NCBI GenBank assembly: GCA_947568835.1
Contig: OX387603.1
Span: forward strand, 18,624,651-18,688,650
From: Protonemura montana
Lineage: Eukaryota; Arthropoda; Insecta; Plecoptera; Nemouridae
Length of the DNA: 64,000 nucleotides
Direction of reading: 5' to 3'
In this document: positions 24,780-36,060 of the stretch, in pieces
How the letters are laid out: the number at the start of each line of letters is the position of its first letter
How positions within the stretch are numbered: the stretch's first letter is position 1
The notes under the pieces: generated by a model
What the model was told of the DNA's origin: nothing
Seen by the model: the letters and a program-made list of their open reading frames with translations, nothing else
Databases searched by the model: none
Program-made: the position numbers and the translations under genes

Positions 24780-25085
24780 TAACCTTATATAAAAGCCTTA
24801 AATCTGCGATGTTCAACTTTTTAGTTTGTATCTGGCGACCGACCAGCTGGGGTAACATTTTTCTGTACATGTTGATTTAAATTGCGAAATTTGATTAAAA
24901 ACGTGTGCAATTGGGTTATAATTGTTCAAAATTAAAATCTCTATCCTATTGTGACACTTTGAGGGTGATTTGAAAGCGTTTTTTTGGTGAAATATTGATA
25001 ATTGTGTTTGAAATTTCCTGCCTAGGAAAATTGGAGCCATGTCTCACAGTTCGATTTTTATTTCATTCAAAACTTGCCTTTAAAT
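24780..25085 (+). mobile_element. Tandem element unit 3, left part
   Basis: The first 306 bases of the third copy, nearly identical to unit 2, interrupted after TTGCCTTTAAAT by a LINE insertion. The unit resumes at 26080. Confidence 0.75.
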
Positions 25086-25111
25086 AATAATAATAATAAT
25101 AATAATAATAT
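25086..25111 (+). repeat. TAA microsatellite (LINE 3' tail)
   Basis: An AATAATAAT run at the junction between unit 3 and the LINE; on the element's own strand it is the 3' terminal TTA/ATT tail. Confidence 0.85.
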
Positions 25112-25291
25112 AATGTTTATTTCAGAGTGATCTTTTACAGATATTGAAACGTCATAATAACAATACATAATAAGTATATAACATAGTACATAAGTTAAGT
25201 ACATAACATACATAATAAGTGACATAACATACTTTTGATATACAATGCGGCTATCATTGGCATTTGTCGAATATTTACAATTTCTTAAAAA

Positions 25292-26079
25292 TTAAAAATT
25301 GGGACAGAATTCTTTAATAGTATAGAAACTTTTATCAAGTAAGAATGATTTTAATTTGCATTTGAACTCTTTGCCGGTAATACATCTGAGATAGGTGGGT
25401 AGCGCATTGTTTAGTCGTATCCCTGCCTGTATAGTATGTTGCTGAGTGGTTGACCTCAGCCGAAATTGGGTTTGTATTAGTCTTGGGTCACCTATCGTCC
25501 TTGCTCTTGTTAAAATGCCCGCACTTGACTGATTGTCTTGTGTTTTAAAACTGTCCTGGTCCCTGGCATACAAAATCACATAAAAAATGTACAAACAAGG
25601 CAGCGTTAAAATTTTCAGTTTTTTAAAATGGGTCACACAAGTATCTTTAAAAAAAACTTCCGCACAAGGATTAAAGCTAGCACCTGCCAAATATTTTACG
25701 GCACGTTTCTGCAATATAAATAGCCTTTTTGCGTGTCGCGTACTCCCCCATAGGATGACACCATATTGAAGCCTTGCTTGGATATAGCCATAGTAAAGAG
25801 TTAATGCCGTTGAAAGCTTTGAAATTTCCATGATCTTTTTGATTAGAAAACAGCCTGCTGCAATTTTTTTGGCTAACTTGTCCGTATGGGCGCCCCAGTT
25901 GAGTTCGCTGTCTATAGTGAGACCTAAGAACACCGTTTGTTCTACTATCGGCACGTTATTCCCCTTGAGTTCAATTTTCGCTGGTTCCATAATTTTCCTA
26001 AATTTCGTAGAGAACTGGATGCCGAGCGTTTTGTCAATGTTGATGAAAAGGTCATTAGACTCACAATAGTCGATCATAT
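25292..26079 (-). pseudogene. Reverse transcriptase C-terminal fragment (jockey/CR1-like)
   Basis: An uninterrupted frame of about 261 codons starts at the 5' truncation point and ends at TAA, reading MIDYCESNDLFINIDKT at its start. It shows the late reverse transcriptase block FLGLTIDSELNWGAH, then DKLAKKIAAGCFLIKKI, LYYGYIQARLQYGVILWG, LFILQKRAVKYLAG and KILTLPCLYIF. These are typical of the thumb and C-terminal region of arthropod jockey-superfamily LINEs. The palm motif with the catalytic aspartates and the endonuclease domain are missing because of the truncation, so it is dead. The open frame continues upstream into unit 3 sequence up to 26146 by chance, adding about 22 residues that do not belong to the LINE. 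The absence of stops suggests a young insertion. Confidence 0.88.
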
Positions 26080-26703
26080 GACCTGCAGCAGTTTGGTAAT
26101 ACTGTTTATGCATGCCTATGAAAGTTATTGAAGAAATTGAGCACAAACGCTGTTATTTACGTTCGTTTTAAGTGAAATAGAAATAATTTTGCAAAAAGTT
26201 TGACAGATGCATTCATTTGTTTGGTTTTTTGACCACTGCAGGGTGAACGAATTCTTAAACTTATCTTTGCGGCAGTGCATTCAGGATATTCAAACGTCAA
26301 TGTCAATGTCAACGTCAATGTCAAATTCTTTTCAAAATCTCTGGAACTGAAGGGAAATAAATGACTGAACTGAAATATTGTTGGTGTCTTGGCTTAGCAA
26401 GATTGGCTAGCCCAGATTGTAAAAGGTATTTCACAAGTTTCACTCTCTAAGAAATATTTCAAGAAATCATACACGGAAATCTTTTGACAGCCAACTTCGT
26501 TTGTTTTCGAAATTGTCATCGTGGTCAATTTGGAATTCACAGAGTTTCCACAATGCAGTGACCCCAAGTGAAATAAGCGGCAAATTTCAAATAAAATAAA
26601 TGGGGGTACTTTTGGTTGTGGTCCCATTAGAGGCTTTACATGAAAACCAAAATGCACAATCCCTCAAAATCTTATGGTGCCGTTAGGCATCGGGTTCTGC
26701 TAG
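26080..26703 (+). mobile_element. Tandem element unit 3, right part
   Basis: Resumes at GACCTGCAGCAG exactly where unit 3 was interrupted and runs to the same hairpin and GGGTTCTGCTAG end, followed by T. The hairpin here reads GGTGCCGTTAGGCATC. Confidence 0.75.
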
Positions 26704-28746
26704 TGTATACATAAACACTTGCCACGCCTTTAAAATTAAAATCACCTAGCAAAATGTAAAATTTCTCATGGATCACAACTGGTCGTTCGTTAGCGTTAAA
26801 CAATCATTGTTATTTGCCAGCTCACTTATAATTAACGAAATTTTACTTTCTTTGTTTTCTTGGCAGTTAGACGAGTATGATTTACTTTGTATCATTATAC
26901 CAACACAAAGTTGAGTACAATTTTCTCCTCGAAGAAAGTAACTGGACACTGTCGTTCATCCTCACCTGGCCAATCATTTAGCAGATAATCGCAGTGACCT
27001 TGGTCTTACTTCATAATTATAACTGTGTGCAAAGGCATACACAGGTGAATCAAACTATTACTACTCCTCATTATGCATTCACCTTCAACACGTTTCTAAG
27101 ACATGACAAGTCAAAATTTTAACAAAGATGTCATATACAAAATGCCAATGTAGTTTTTTTTTCTCTTTTATTTTTGACTGTAATTATTACAGGTATAGTC
27201 TGGTATTGTAATACAGTTACGTGTATGGGCCGTACATTCACCTTGGAAGATTATCACTTAAGTACAAGAACAGATGTCATTTTATAGCATATCTTTGCAG
27301 AAGAAATCGGTAGCTTACGTACCAAAAGGAATTCACTGGAATTAATGTGTTCCTTCGCACTTACCGTAATATGCCGTAATGTAGGACAGTTGTAAATTGT
27401 GTGGACTCACTATATGTGATGAATAGGAAACATTACTAAACTATTTTTATATCCCCGCATGGTTTGATAGATTATAATACCGTACTACCATAGCGCCAAT
27501 GTTGAACCGTATGCGTGGAAAAAAACTGTCAAATGACTGATTTACCGACAAAAATGAGATTACTCGCATTTGATCCTCATCGATTAATGTACATGTATCG
27601 ATATTTTGATTTGTAATTATTTAATCTTAGAGGTTTGTTAAAAAGAACAGACACAAGTGACATCGGGTGGCACAGCTACCACGTGTTACCGGCTCGCTTG
27701 CTTTTCAGAATGCATTGACGTTGACCCTCTCTGATTATACAAATAATCTCAATGATTAAACTTTTTTTTTATGAGATATTCCGTTACGGATATGCTGGGC
27801 CCGAAAAATTGTTTAGAAGGTTGGTTGTAATGCAAAGGACTTGCAGTACGTTTAAATTGTTGGGAATTCCGTCTCATTGTGAGTGGCGTAAGATTTTAAA
27901 CATGTTTTAAACATCGTATTGACCAAGCTCGACTTGCATAAGGAAGACTTGGTCAAAAGTAGAGTCGATGGACACTAATGGCTGCAAAAAGAAAGGAAAA
28001 GAGAGAACACATTTTCTTTTGAATGGATTTTTAGTCTGAGTTTGTTTGAGTTTATATTAATCACTTTCTATGTAAAAATACCTCTTGCTACATCTTCCCA
28101 TCTGTTATATATCCTGCAATCATTTCCAATATCGTCCCATAATTTTACATAAATTTCAACTCTAGAAGAAAAACACGAAAATTATCTATTATTTACCTTC
28201 AACGCTCAACAATTTAAACCTATTACACCATTATGCATTGCACCATAAAAATATTATATCATTTTACCAACTCACAAGATTATCCTTCGCGATAAAACAA
28301 ATCGACCTCTCGTTTGAAATGCACCAAAACGTTCAGCCACAATTACCATACCTCACAGCATGCACATTAGACCATGCAGTCCTGGAGGACACCGCACCAA
28401 AGTCACCGACTTCGCATTCAGCCGCTACCCGCCAACCAGCAAGTGTCGCTGCCTTTTTAATTGAAGGGCGTTCACCAAGATGATGTGCACAACGGACATA
28501 TTATTTCACTGTTAACTTAAACTCTCTTCCGGAATAAAAGCGAGCGTGTGCCTCCAAGATGCAACGAAGACGCCCTTGGTAATGTGACCGCGTAGTCCCC
28601 CTGATGTCTTGGCCATCTCCACTTTACCAGCAAGCTCATGCATATCTTTCTGCTATAACGTAAAGCACGTTTATAGCGTAATATTTTTATTGGTCCTTGC
28701 ACTGGTAAGTTATAATGATAGAGTATTTTCTTATGGTATGTAAGAT
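26704..28746. other. Mostly no feature; R1 copy inside
   Basis: AT-rich DNA flanking the R1 copy at 27500-27735. On the minus strand, 26944-26999 reads GHCDYLLNDWPGEDERQC, which resembles the end of an LDL-receptor class A module, but splice support is poor; see the findings. The plus frame at 28238-28483 has no support. Confidence 0.35.
27500..27735 (+). repeat. Dispersed repeat R1, copy A
   Basis: Shares with the copies at 32945, 39480, 52135 and 56738 an upstream block (ATTACTCGCATTTGA, then CATGTATCGATATTTTGA and TAATTATTTAAT) and a downstream block (CTACCACGTGTTACCGGCTC). It has no coding capacity, and terminal inverted repeats were not evident. Confidence 0.8.
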
Positions 28747-28974
28747 ATGACAGTTATACTGTCATTTTGCTTGGCGACAATCATGAGTTTGGATGATAGC
28801 GGTTTCTTCACTTTCGTGCCCCATTACATGTCTGTGTCCGATGTTGGAACGCTATACACAATTTATTCCGATGATCAATTTTACTTTTCAACTAACCATC
28901 TATTGATGCGAGATAAATTTCTGATCACCAGTTTGTCTCGGATCTTTCCTAACGGGCATGTAATCAAAACCTGA
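28747..28974 (+). CDS. Uncharacterised open frame of 75 codons
   Basis: An ATG frame beginning MTVILSFCLATIMSLDDSG, with a hydrophobic N-terminus that could be a signal peptide, then a mixed remainder (YTIYSDDQFYFSTNHLLMR). No paired splice sites, domain or poly(A) signal were found. Chance is a real alternative. Confidence 0.2.
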   Translation: MTVILSFCLATIMSLDDSGFFTFVPHYMSVSDVGTLYTIYSDDQFYFSTNHLLMRDKFLITSLSRIFPNGHVIKT

Positions 28975-31876
28975 CAAAGGACATCACATCTCTTGCATCT
29001 GGCTGTGCCTGAAGACTGATGTGCGTTAGAGAAATACTCGCAGACACCTAACGAATTCGAGTAATGTTCTCAAAAATTCGATTAATATCTTTCTTACGCT
29101 TTAATCCACGAGATCAGCTTAGTTTTTCTAGTAATTTTCTGTCCGACAAAATAAATCGAGGTGATCAATATTAAAGGAAAAGTGCCCCAAAACGTTATGT
29201 TGCCCATTGTTATAGTTTTGCTAAGTATTTACAACATGGGTGGCATACCACTTATTAAACATCTCACAATTAATCAGGGAAACGTGCTCACGCTCCCAAT
29301 TACATTCGTTTAAGTACGGCATCAGAGTTGTCGTATGTTTCCTGGTGCTCAACGTAGGTATGCTTGGTGCAGAGGACGCCCTCAGCAGGAATCTTTGCCA
29401 AGCCCCGTGAACTAATCTCGTTTTCGTACCTCCTTAAGATCTTCGCTCAAAAGTTCATCTTGATAAGAATACAATTGAAATTTCGCCAGAATCAATTGCG
29501 ACATATCATTTTATGAATCGGTGAATTGATAGTATGACTTCATACTTAAGTCTGATAGCCATACACAATAATTTTCGCTGCTGTTCCATATCATGAAAAA
29601 AACACGTCTTGAAAAGGACCTCTGTTATTCTTTGCTGAAAAGGTATCGGGATCTCGATAAGATCTGCTTTGGCAGATAGGTGAGTTTAAGAACAACAATA
29701 GCCTTAACCACACTTCGTACAAGCTATCTTTAATCTTAAATGAAAAACAAAGGATGATAAGACAAAAAAGTCATCAAAGGAAATGTAGCGGATGAATGTT
29801 AGACCTTGCCAAAGAGTAAAATCCTGCAAAAAACTCCATGTGATGGTTTCAAATCTTGAATTGATGCGGTGGAATAAGATTTGCTTCGCACGTGTCCTAG
29901 GTATTTACGTTGCGGCTATATAATACTGATTATACGCCTTGATATCGAACTATTTTCCATCGTTTGATCGAACATTTTGGTTTTGAAACCAAATTTAGAA
30001 TGCCGCAAGAATCACCATAGACTGTAGTTCCGAAACAGGTAGTTTAACTATATCTTACATCATAAGTATACATGATGATAGGCTTTCAAAAACTGCTCAG
30101 GAAGGTACCTTACCATTAAGGTCAGGTATTACGTACATCTCAGAGGTGAAGAGCAGTCTATTAATAGACCATCTTCCACACAATGCAAAGAAAATTCTTT
30201 TGACAATGTAGAAAATTTGTTAAATTATGAGATATACCGAACTTACAACAGACTAAAATAAAATGCGTTCTTGATTCCCAGAAATAGTTGAATAGTCAGA
30301 CACGAGCAATAACGGTGGTTATGAGATCTCAGCAAATAACTACTAGCTTGTCCCGTGTAAGGAAATGTCCGCTGGTTCATGAACATATTATGCAGATGCC
30401 GGCGAAAGACTAGCCACAATCAAACTAGCCAGCCTCGGATCATGATTCGCTGTCGCGCAATCAAAATTGCATTTTTAACTCGCTTTGAATTGAAATATTT
30501 GACTTTAATGGACGTTAGCTGTGTTATTTCGCCCACGTTTGAAGCACTTATCTATTTAACTTTAAGATGAATTCAAATTCGATTTTCTTTAATCAATTTG
30601 TATTGTACCAGATAAACAAACCGATACAAGTACAACAGAAAATGCACTCTAACTTTACAAATTTTAGTACCAGTGGACAAATGCAGCCGCATGCTCAATG
30701 GTAATTTAAATCTTTTAATTTTTAATGAATCTTTTTAACAAACATGTAACAAAATAAACTAAGACTTGAAACACGTATCTCATAGGGATGCTATCTTCAC
30801 CCCTTCGTGTTTACCAAAACGCATAGATTTCCTTAAAAAATAACCTCGAACTCGAAAAATATTTCTTCCCTTTCTTCCGTCTTTTGCGTAATATCCCCAC
30901 TACCTTTTGTACGCCTTTCGGCACCACCTCTGCTATCTCAAAAGGACTCAAAACCACCTCAAATCTGCAACCAAGGACCTCAAGAAAATGGTTTAGATTC
31001 AACCCTTGCCCCCTCCCCCCTCAAAACAGTACAACTGACACTAGTCGCTGCAAATTAACCACTTATCAATTACATTTTCTGCTTCGGAAATTAATTTTAT
31101 TATTTAGATTAAAATTCCCAGTAATGAAGCTCTAAAAAATATATTTAAAAAAATGAAGCTTGGTTCTCGTAGGCCTCATGCGTGCCCGTTCCTGAAATAT
31201 AGTCTCAATCTGACTAAATCGGTATTTTTCCACTTTTACCAATATTGACTCTAGACCACGAGTCCTTATTGCCATCATGCAAACAAAGTTTATTGACGAA
31301 AAGCGTTTAACAAACCCAAATTTGGACTTTGTCCGTTAAGCTATGCCCCACCACACAACTTAATTCCCGAGTTTACCACCACCAAAAACGGCACATAACA
31401 TTTCGTATGGGTACGAAGATATCCATTTTTGGGCCATCATTAAATCCTCTAAATTTAAAGACACATTAACCTAGACAATTGTACATGGGAGCAGTATTAA
31501 TTTAAAAAGCCATTTAACCGTTGAGATGAATGTAACGATATTATAGTAGCCCTACTAAACTAACCAACACACAGGCTTGCCTTACAAGGTGTAAGTTACT
31601 GCCCATTCATCAGCCGGAACTGAGATAAAACTATAAAATCCCAACTGTTCTCCGTGTCGCCTGTTCATTTCCTCATTACGCGAGAAGACAGCTAGAGTAT
31701 GTAACAGCGGCCACATCTTTGGCCCGGGTTAACATAGGAGAGCACTAATCGCAGAAATTGTGCAGGTACGCAGTACATCGTGTAATCACCGTTATACGCA
31801 CCTAGTTCAGAGCATTGTGTTCTAAAGTCTAGGTCTTTGGGCCGAGCGTTTATCGCGTTTTGGCGAACGTGAAACT
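28975..31876. other. No supported feature
   Basis: AT-rich DNA. The minus frame at 30811-31002 has a lysine- and arginine-rich, protein-like composition (VVGILRKRRKKGKKYF) but no splice support. Pyrimidine-rich stretches at 30850-31020 account for the open plus frame there. Confidence 0.35.
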
Positions 31877-31882
31877 TTATTA
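31877..31882 (-). promoter_or_regulatory. Poly(A) signal AATAAA for the exon at 31994
   Basis: AATAAA on the minus strand about 112 bases past the stop codon of the candidate terminal exon. Confidence 0.4.
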
Positions 31883-31993
31883 ATAGCGCGTTGATCTGAA
31901 GAGCATCACCTTTTTCAGCAACAAGGGTTAAACGTCAAACGTTTACTTGAAGTTTCCTATAAAATTATAACAGCATTATTTACTGGTTCACGC

Positions 31994-32311
31994 CTAATTT
32001 TGGGTGTGTTTCAAAGGCATTGGACAATGCCGTCTACATAAGTCGACCATTTTAAGGTCCCGGTTAATTTTGCTGGTATTTTTTCCTGGCATTGTTTGAG
32101 TTAGGTGGTCTAAAATAAAATAGGTATTAGGGCGTGCTGAAGAATTGTCTTTTGTAAAATCCATTTCGTGCTTAGCATCAATTTTATCACAATGAAGCGT
32201 TATATAGTCAAGATGCATTGCAATAAAACGTGCGCCATTTTCTTTCAAAGTTTTTCTCTTGCCATTTTCATCCGCGCTGATTTGCAAGCGGTTCTCACAC
32301 CTTCGGCGCGG
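31994..32311 (-). CDS. Candidate terminal exon, 105 residues, unknown protein
   Basis: A strong acceptor with a pyrimidine tract (CACTTTTCTTTGCACGCTAG) ends at 32312 and is followed in phase 0 by 105 open codons, TAG and then an AATAAA. The product is hydrophilic and balanced, for example ISADENGKRKTLKENGARF, then HLDYITLHCDKIDAKHEMDF and LTQTMPGKNTSKINRDLKM, and ends CRRHCPMPLKHTQN. Four cysteines and several charged runs suggest a soluble protein; no transmembrane segment, coiled coil or known domain is seen. Upstream exons should be at higher coordinates on the minus strand and were not found. Open length, splice site and poly(A) signal together make this better than chance. Confidence 0.45.
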   Translation of the reverse strand, partial: PRRRCENRLQISADENGKRKTLKENGARFIAMHLDYITLHCDKIDAKHEMDFTKDNSSARPNTYFILDHLTQTMPGKNTSKINRDLKMVDLCRRHCPMPLKHTQN

Positions 32312-32944
32312 CTAGCGTGCAAAGAAAAGTGAATTATCGTAATTGCAAATTTACGAACAAGCCCATTTTTTTCGTTGAAACTCAATTGGTATACTGCACG
32401 AACTCATCGTCGAAGCTCAATAGTCACTATTTCGCTCAGGATTTCGATCGCCATAGGGAAAGATCAAATCCAGACGATCCGAATTTCATTGCCATGGTGT
32501 CCAACGCATGTTAACAACATCCGAGCGGCAAACAAAATAATTCGTTTCAAACCGATTTGCTAACCCAGAACACACGTTTTAAACAAAAGTCGTCAAATGT
32601 AAATCTTAATACAGTTTTATATTTGTTTCTATAAGATCGTTTGTTTCACATTTCTTTACAACCAACTAACTAACGTTTATATCTTCAAATTACCACAACC
32701 AACACCAAAAACGCAATCAACATCATGAACAAATGACTAAGAAAGCTATAGCGGTATATTTTTTCCAGAAAGACTACAAATATAATTTATTGCATTAATG
32801 AAAAAGAGTAAATAACGTACAAACCAATGAACTGCCAATCCGTATCAATTTAACTCACCACTATAATCTCTTCATCTTAACGCTTAAAACCGTGCCACCT
32901 TAACGCTTATGTTAAACTGTCTTCGCAAAAAAATTGCCGCCAAA

Positions 32945-33270
32945 TGACTACTTTACCAAAAAGATGGAGGATGCTTCTAGGTGGAGTCACCTTAGTTTTC
33001 AGTGCTAGGAAATTTAATTTCGTTATTACTCACATATAACTAGTATTTGAGACTGATTTACTCTCATTAAATCTTTAGTATTAGGTACTAACCTCAACGA
33101 TTGATAAACATGTATCGATATTTTGAGTCGTAATTATTTAATTGTAGCGTTTTTTTTTTTTTTAATAACGGCTTCAAGCGCCATCAGGTGACACCTATCG
33201 TTGCCACGTGTTGTCGGCTCGTTTCCTCAGCAAAAACTTTAACATTAACGCTGGCACTCTGACCATCTCT
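32945..33270 (+). repeat. Dispersed repeat R1, copy B
   Basis: The most complete R1 copy. It begins near ATGGAGGATGCTTCTAGGTG followed by GAGTCACC, passes CATGTATCGATATTTTGA and a long T run, and ends in GTTGCCACGTGTTGTCGGCT and AACATTAACGCTGGC. Confidence 0.8.
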
Positions 33271-34850
33271 GAAAATACCTATGAACTCAATGCTATAACC
33301 AATGCACGTATTTGCAACAATAACAACCCAATCAAAACGTGAACAGTGCATCAGTGATTGCTCTGCACACTATTACCCCATGCCAAGCCGATCGCCCGCC
33401 CATCTTCCTTTTCTTAGACGTCCTCGTCATCTTCTTTCCCATGATCGCGCGCAGTCAAGTACACCTCATTTGCTAGCCCGTGGTCGGTCTCACGCACGGG
33501 TCGCATCTTTTGATGCCCCGCGTCTTCTCAACGCTGCCTTTGTTTCCTTGCTCACCGGCCGGCTTGACCACTCACCTATCAACTATGACCGGTGACCGGT
33601 GACCGCGGTCACTCTTGGCACAATGAACCGGTCAGCGGTCCCGTCACAAAGCAAGACCGGATGGTACGCGTTAGCTCTCAGATTGCAAGGGAATCGCGTC
33701 CCAATTATTGTCTAAAGTCTGTTCGTCTTTGAGATTAAAACTATTTTTCATGTCGAATCTCAAGAAATTTGAGGCAAGACTTTGAATACTGCAGTCAATT
33801 ATTGTCATTTCGCACTCACAAGTAGTTGATTATGTCTAGAACTAGTATTCACCTTTTTTTTTTTTGCCGGTGACATCTAAGTCTTGATCGATGTCTGCAA
33901 TTGTTGTCGATGATTGCAATCGGAACAAATGCAAGTGTATCGACCGACAACCATCAACCATCTGAAATTCTCCCCACTTGTCTAACGAAGCATGACCTAA
34001 TGCATCTCAACGATAAACGCACTATATACGTTCTGTAAGAGCTTGAACTGGGCGCCACATGGAGTGATGTAGAAATTGTGTGGTCCGTTGTAATTGGTGG
34101 ACTAATCGGCCGTTTAATATTGTTGTGTAACATGCATTTATTGAGTAAATTGGTTGTTTAGCATGGGCTGTACTTCGGAGGATTGTCTGCACGTGAAGGT
34201 GGGTCTTGGCGGATGGGCACACTTTGATCCGGTTTCAAGTGTTTTCATGGGCGGCTATAGAAGTCTTGTTCTGTCCGTTGGACTGGCTAATTAGTGAGTA
34301 AGGGTATTTATCAATCACTGTTGTACTTAACGCTCTTGCAGGATTCATTTGAATTCGATCAGAGAAGGTACCTTTGCAGTTGCATGCAATAAAATAGGTA
34401 ATAATTATAATATATTTTAGATGTTTAGCTCGATGATAAGATTTTACAATCAAATCATTATAGTAGAAGTATTTGACTTGTTAAGCATCTTAACAGTTGT
34501 TTTGCCTACGAGGTATAATTCATGGCACAGTCCAGGCTAAATTTTGTTAACTTTCCGAGTCTTTTCCTTCTCCTAAAGAGTCCTAATAACCAAATTGTTC
34601 CTCAAATCTTTGGTGCACTCATGAAACCAATGTCCAATCTAATTTCATTCAGTTACTTACTGTATTTCTCTTTTATAAATGGTAATTCGTTTGATTTTGG
34701 TAAATTCACCCATTTCCGGGTACCAATTCCCATCTTCGAAATCGCCGTGCGTTCAAATCACCCTGCATGCTCGTGCGCCTTTAACTCTGCACTATGGAGA
34801 TCGTAATTCCATCCTCCAAAACAATGCAGCTTCTCTAACCGAACGATTTC
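33271..34850. other. No supported feature
   Basis: Contains short CpG-richer DNA at 33400-33620 with a small GACCGGTGACCGGTGACC repeat near 33588-33606. A plus frame at 34522-34806 (MAQSRLNFVNFPSLFLLL) may belong to the gene that follows but no splice join was established. Confidence 0.3.
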
Positions 34851-35055
34851 ATGAATAACAATCAAACTTGTTTCGAAACGTCTCCTCCTCGATCAGCTCA
34901 TCAAAATTACACGAATCAATGCCCAGATCCGCATTTCTTTACGTCCCGCATAGAGGTACTTAATTGGCATCGCCGCTTAAATAATATGCTACATGCTAAT
35001 TTTATTCGGAATTCGCTTTTCAACGCAGAAAATGGAAAGTGGTGGTGCGTAGACG
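34851..35055 (+). CDS. Candidate gene model exon 1 of 3
   Basis: Starts at an ATG (MNNNQTCFETSPPRSAHQNY) and ends at a consensus donor GACG|GTGAGT with one base of a split codon left over. The 68 codons are followed in phase by the next candidate exon at 35248. The segment is Asn-, His- and aromatic-rich (RIEVLNWHRRLNNMLHANF, then GKWWCVD). There is no hydrophobic signal at the N-terminus. The ATG context is poor, so the true start could be farther upstream. No domain is recognised. Confidence 0.35.
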
Positions 35056-35247
35056 GTGAGTGGCGATCTGAAACTAATTTCAAAGCGTTTCTCCGTCGAG
35101 TTTAAAATAGTCCAAGGCATCAGTTGAACTCTTTCAGAGTTCTTCTCCGCTCTTCTTTTGTGCATTGCGGTTGTCGACCGATCTGTCCAGATCCAGACTT
35201 TTTCTTTTTCAATGCATTTCCGAATTACGAATAATTATTCGTGAAAG

Positions 35248-35428
35248 ACTTCGTGATCTCCAGTGAAGTGAACTTTGATTGCAGTTGCCAATCCGCCGGA
35301 CAATCTAAGTCCGCGTCCAAATTTGCATCGTGGTTAATTCTAAATCGACAACAAGCTGCTCTCTTTCAAGAGACGCAGCGCGTGAAATCCATCATTGGCC
35401 ACATAATTGACTGTACAAAATCAATATT
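35248..35428 (+). CDS. Candidate gene model exon 2 of 3
   Basis: A 181-base open segment preceded by GTGAAAG (a modest acceptor, with a pyrimidine-rich tract about 30 bases upstream) and followed by donor ATATT|GTGAGA. It takes up the one base left by exon 1 and leaves two bases for exon 3, so the phases agree at both joins. It reads DFVISSEVNFDCSCQSAG, then SKFASWLILNRQQAALFQ and KSIIGHIIDCTKSI. The 143-base intron behind it (35429-35571) runs from GTGAGA to TTTTTTCAG. An alternative acceptor ending in CTCCAG at 35263 breaks the phase with exon 1. Confidence 0.4.
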
Positions 35429-35571
35429 GTGAGAAACAGGGAAGTAAAATTGAAAGTTAATTTGTAAATTGCTGTGGCTAATTCTCAGTAACTTTATCTT
35501 CCATGTAGGTAACTCGCCTCTCGGATGCTTGGCGACGCATTCTTAACTTTTTTCTGTGCTTGTTTTTTCAG

Positions 35572-35830
35572 CTATACAATTCGTGTAGAAAATGCAATTT
35601 TTATCGTGACTCGAGCTTCGAAAGGATATAATAACGCGCGTATGATGCGTAAGTGGAAATTAGATTCATATTTCGAGTCGCAAAGGATGGCCAGTTACTC
35701 GGAGGAAGAGTTATTCTTGTTCTATTCATTGTGCATAATGCTAGCTTATATCACCAAAACTCTGCAACGCATTTTAATATCGCTATATAAAGGTGTGCCA
35801 TTATTCATTGCCAGAGTAAAGATATTTTAA
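35572..35830 (+). CDS. Candidate gene model exon 3 of 3 (terminal)
   Basis: Preceded by the best acceptor in the window, CTGTGCTTGTTTTTTCAG. The first base completes the split codon of exon 2, and 85 codons run to TAA. It reads YTIRVENAIFIVTRASKGY, then MMRKWKLDSYFESQRMAS, a short hydrophobic stretch LFLFYSLCIMLAY, and ends KGVPLFIARVKIF. The hydrophobic stretch is too short and polar at its edges to be called a membrane segment with confidence. With exons 1 and 2 the protein would be about 214 residues. No family is recognised, and no AATAAA follows within 100 bases. Confidence 0.45.
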
Positions 35831-36060
35831 ATATTATACACTTACGTCTATACGTGCTTAAAAATGGTTGAATAGCATTATATTCTATGTAGCACTCCTA
35901 TAGCGAACGGACTTTCTCAATTATTTAATATTTTAGAAATATATTGCTTCGTGGCATACCGTGTTTCTATATTGTGTAGGTGCCAGCGTAAATTTATGTT
36001 GGGTGCCTCAGAATCCGTCGACATGCTCATTGTTGTTCTCACTTATTTACACTTATAATC

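Larger units (their letters stand above)
25086..26079 (-). mobile_element. 5'-truncated LINE inserted in unit 3
   Basis: About 994 bases absent from units 1 and 2 split unit 3. The insert encodes the C-terminal part of a non-LTR reverse transcriptase on the minus strand, followed by a ~200-base 3' UTR and a (TTA)n tail that appears as the TAA run at 25086-25111. A 5' truncation, a 3' microsatellite tail and insertion into an identifiable empty site are what target-primed reverse transcription produces. A target duplication of at most 2-3 bases is possible; none is clear. Confidence 0.85.

Noticed and set aside
22944-26657. Recurrent minus-strand frames of 75-87 codons in the tandem units as a conserved gene
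   Set aside because: They recur because the units are nearly identical at DNA level. There is no domain, no bias of changes toward silent positions that I can see, and the diverged copy at 54.1 kb does not keep the frame.
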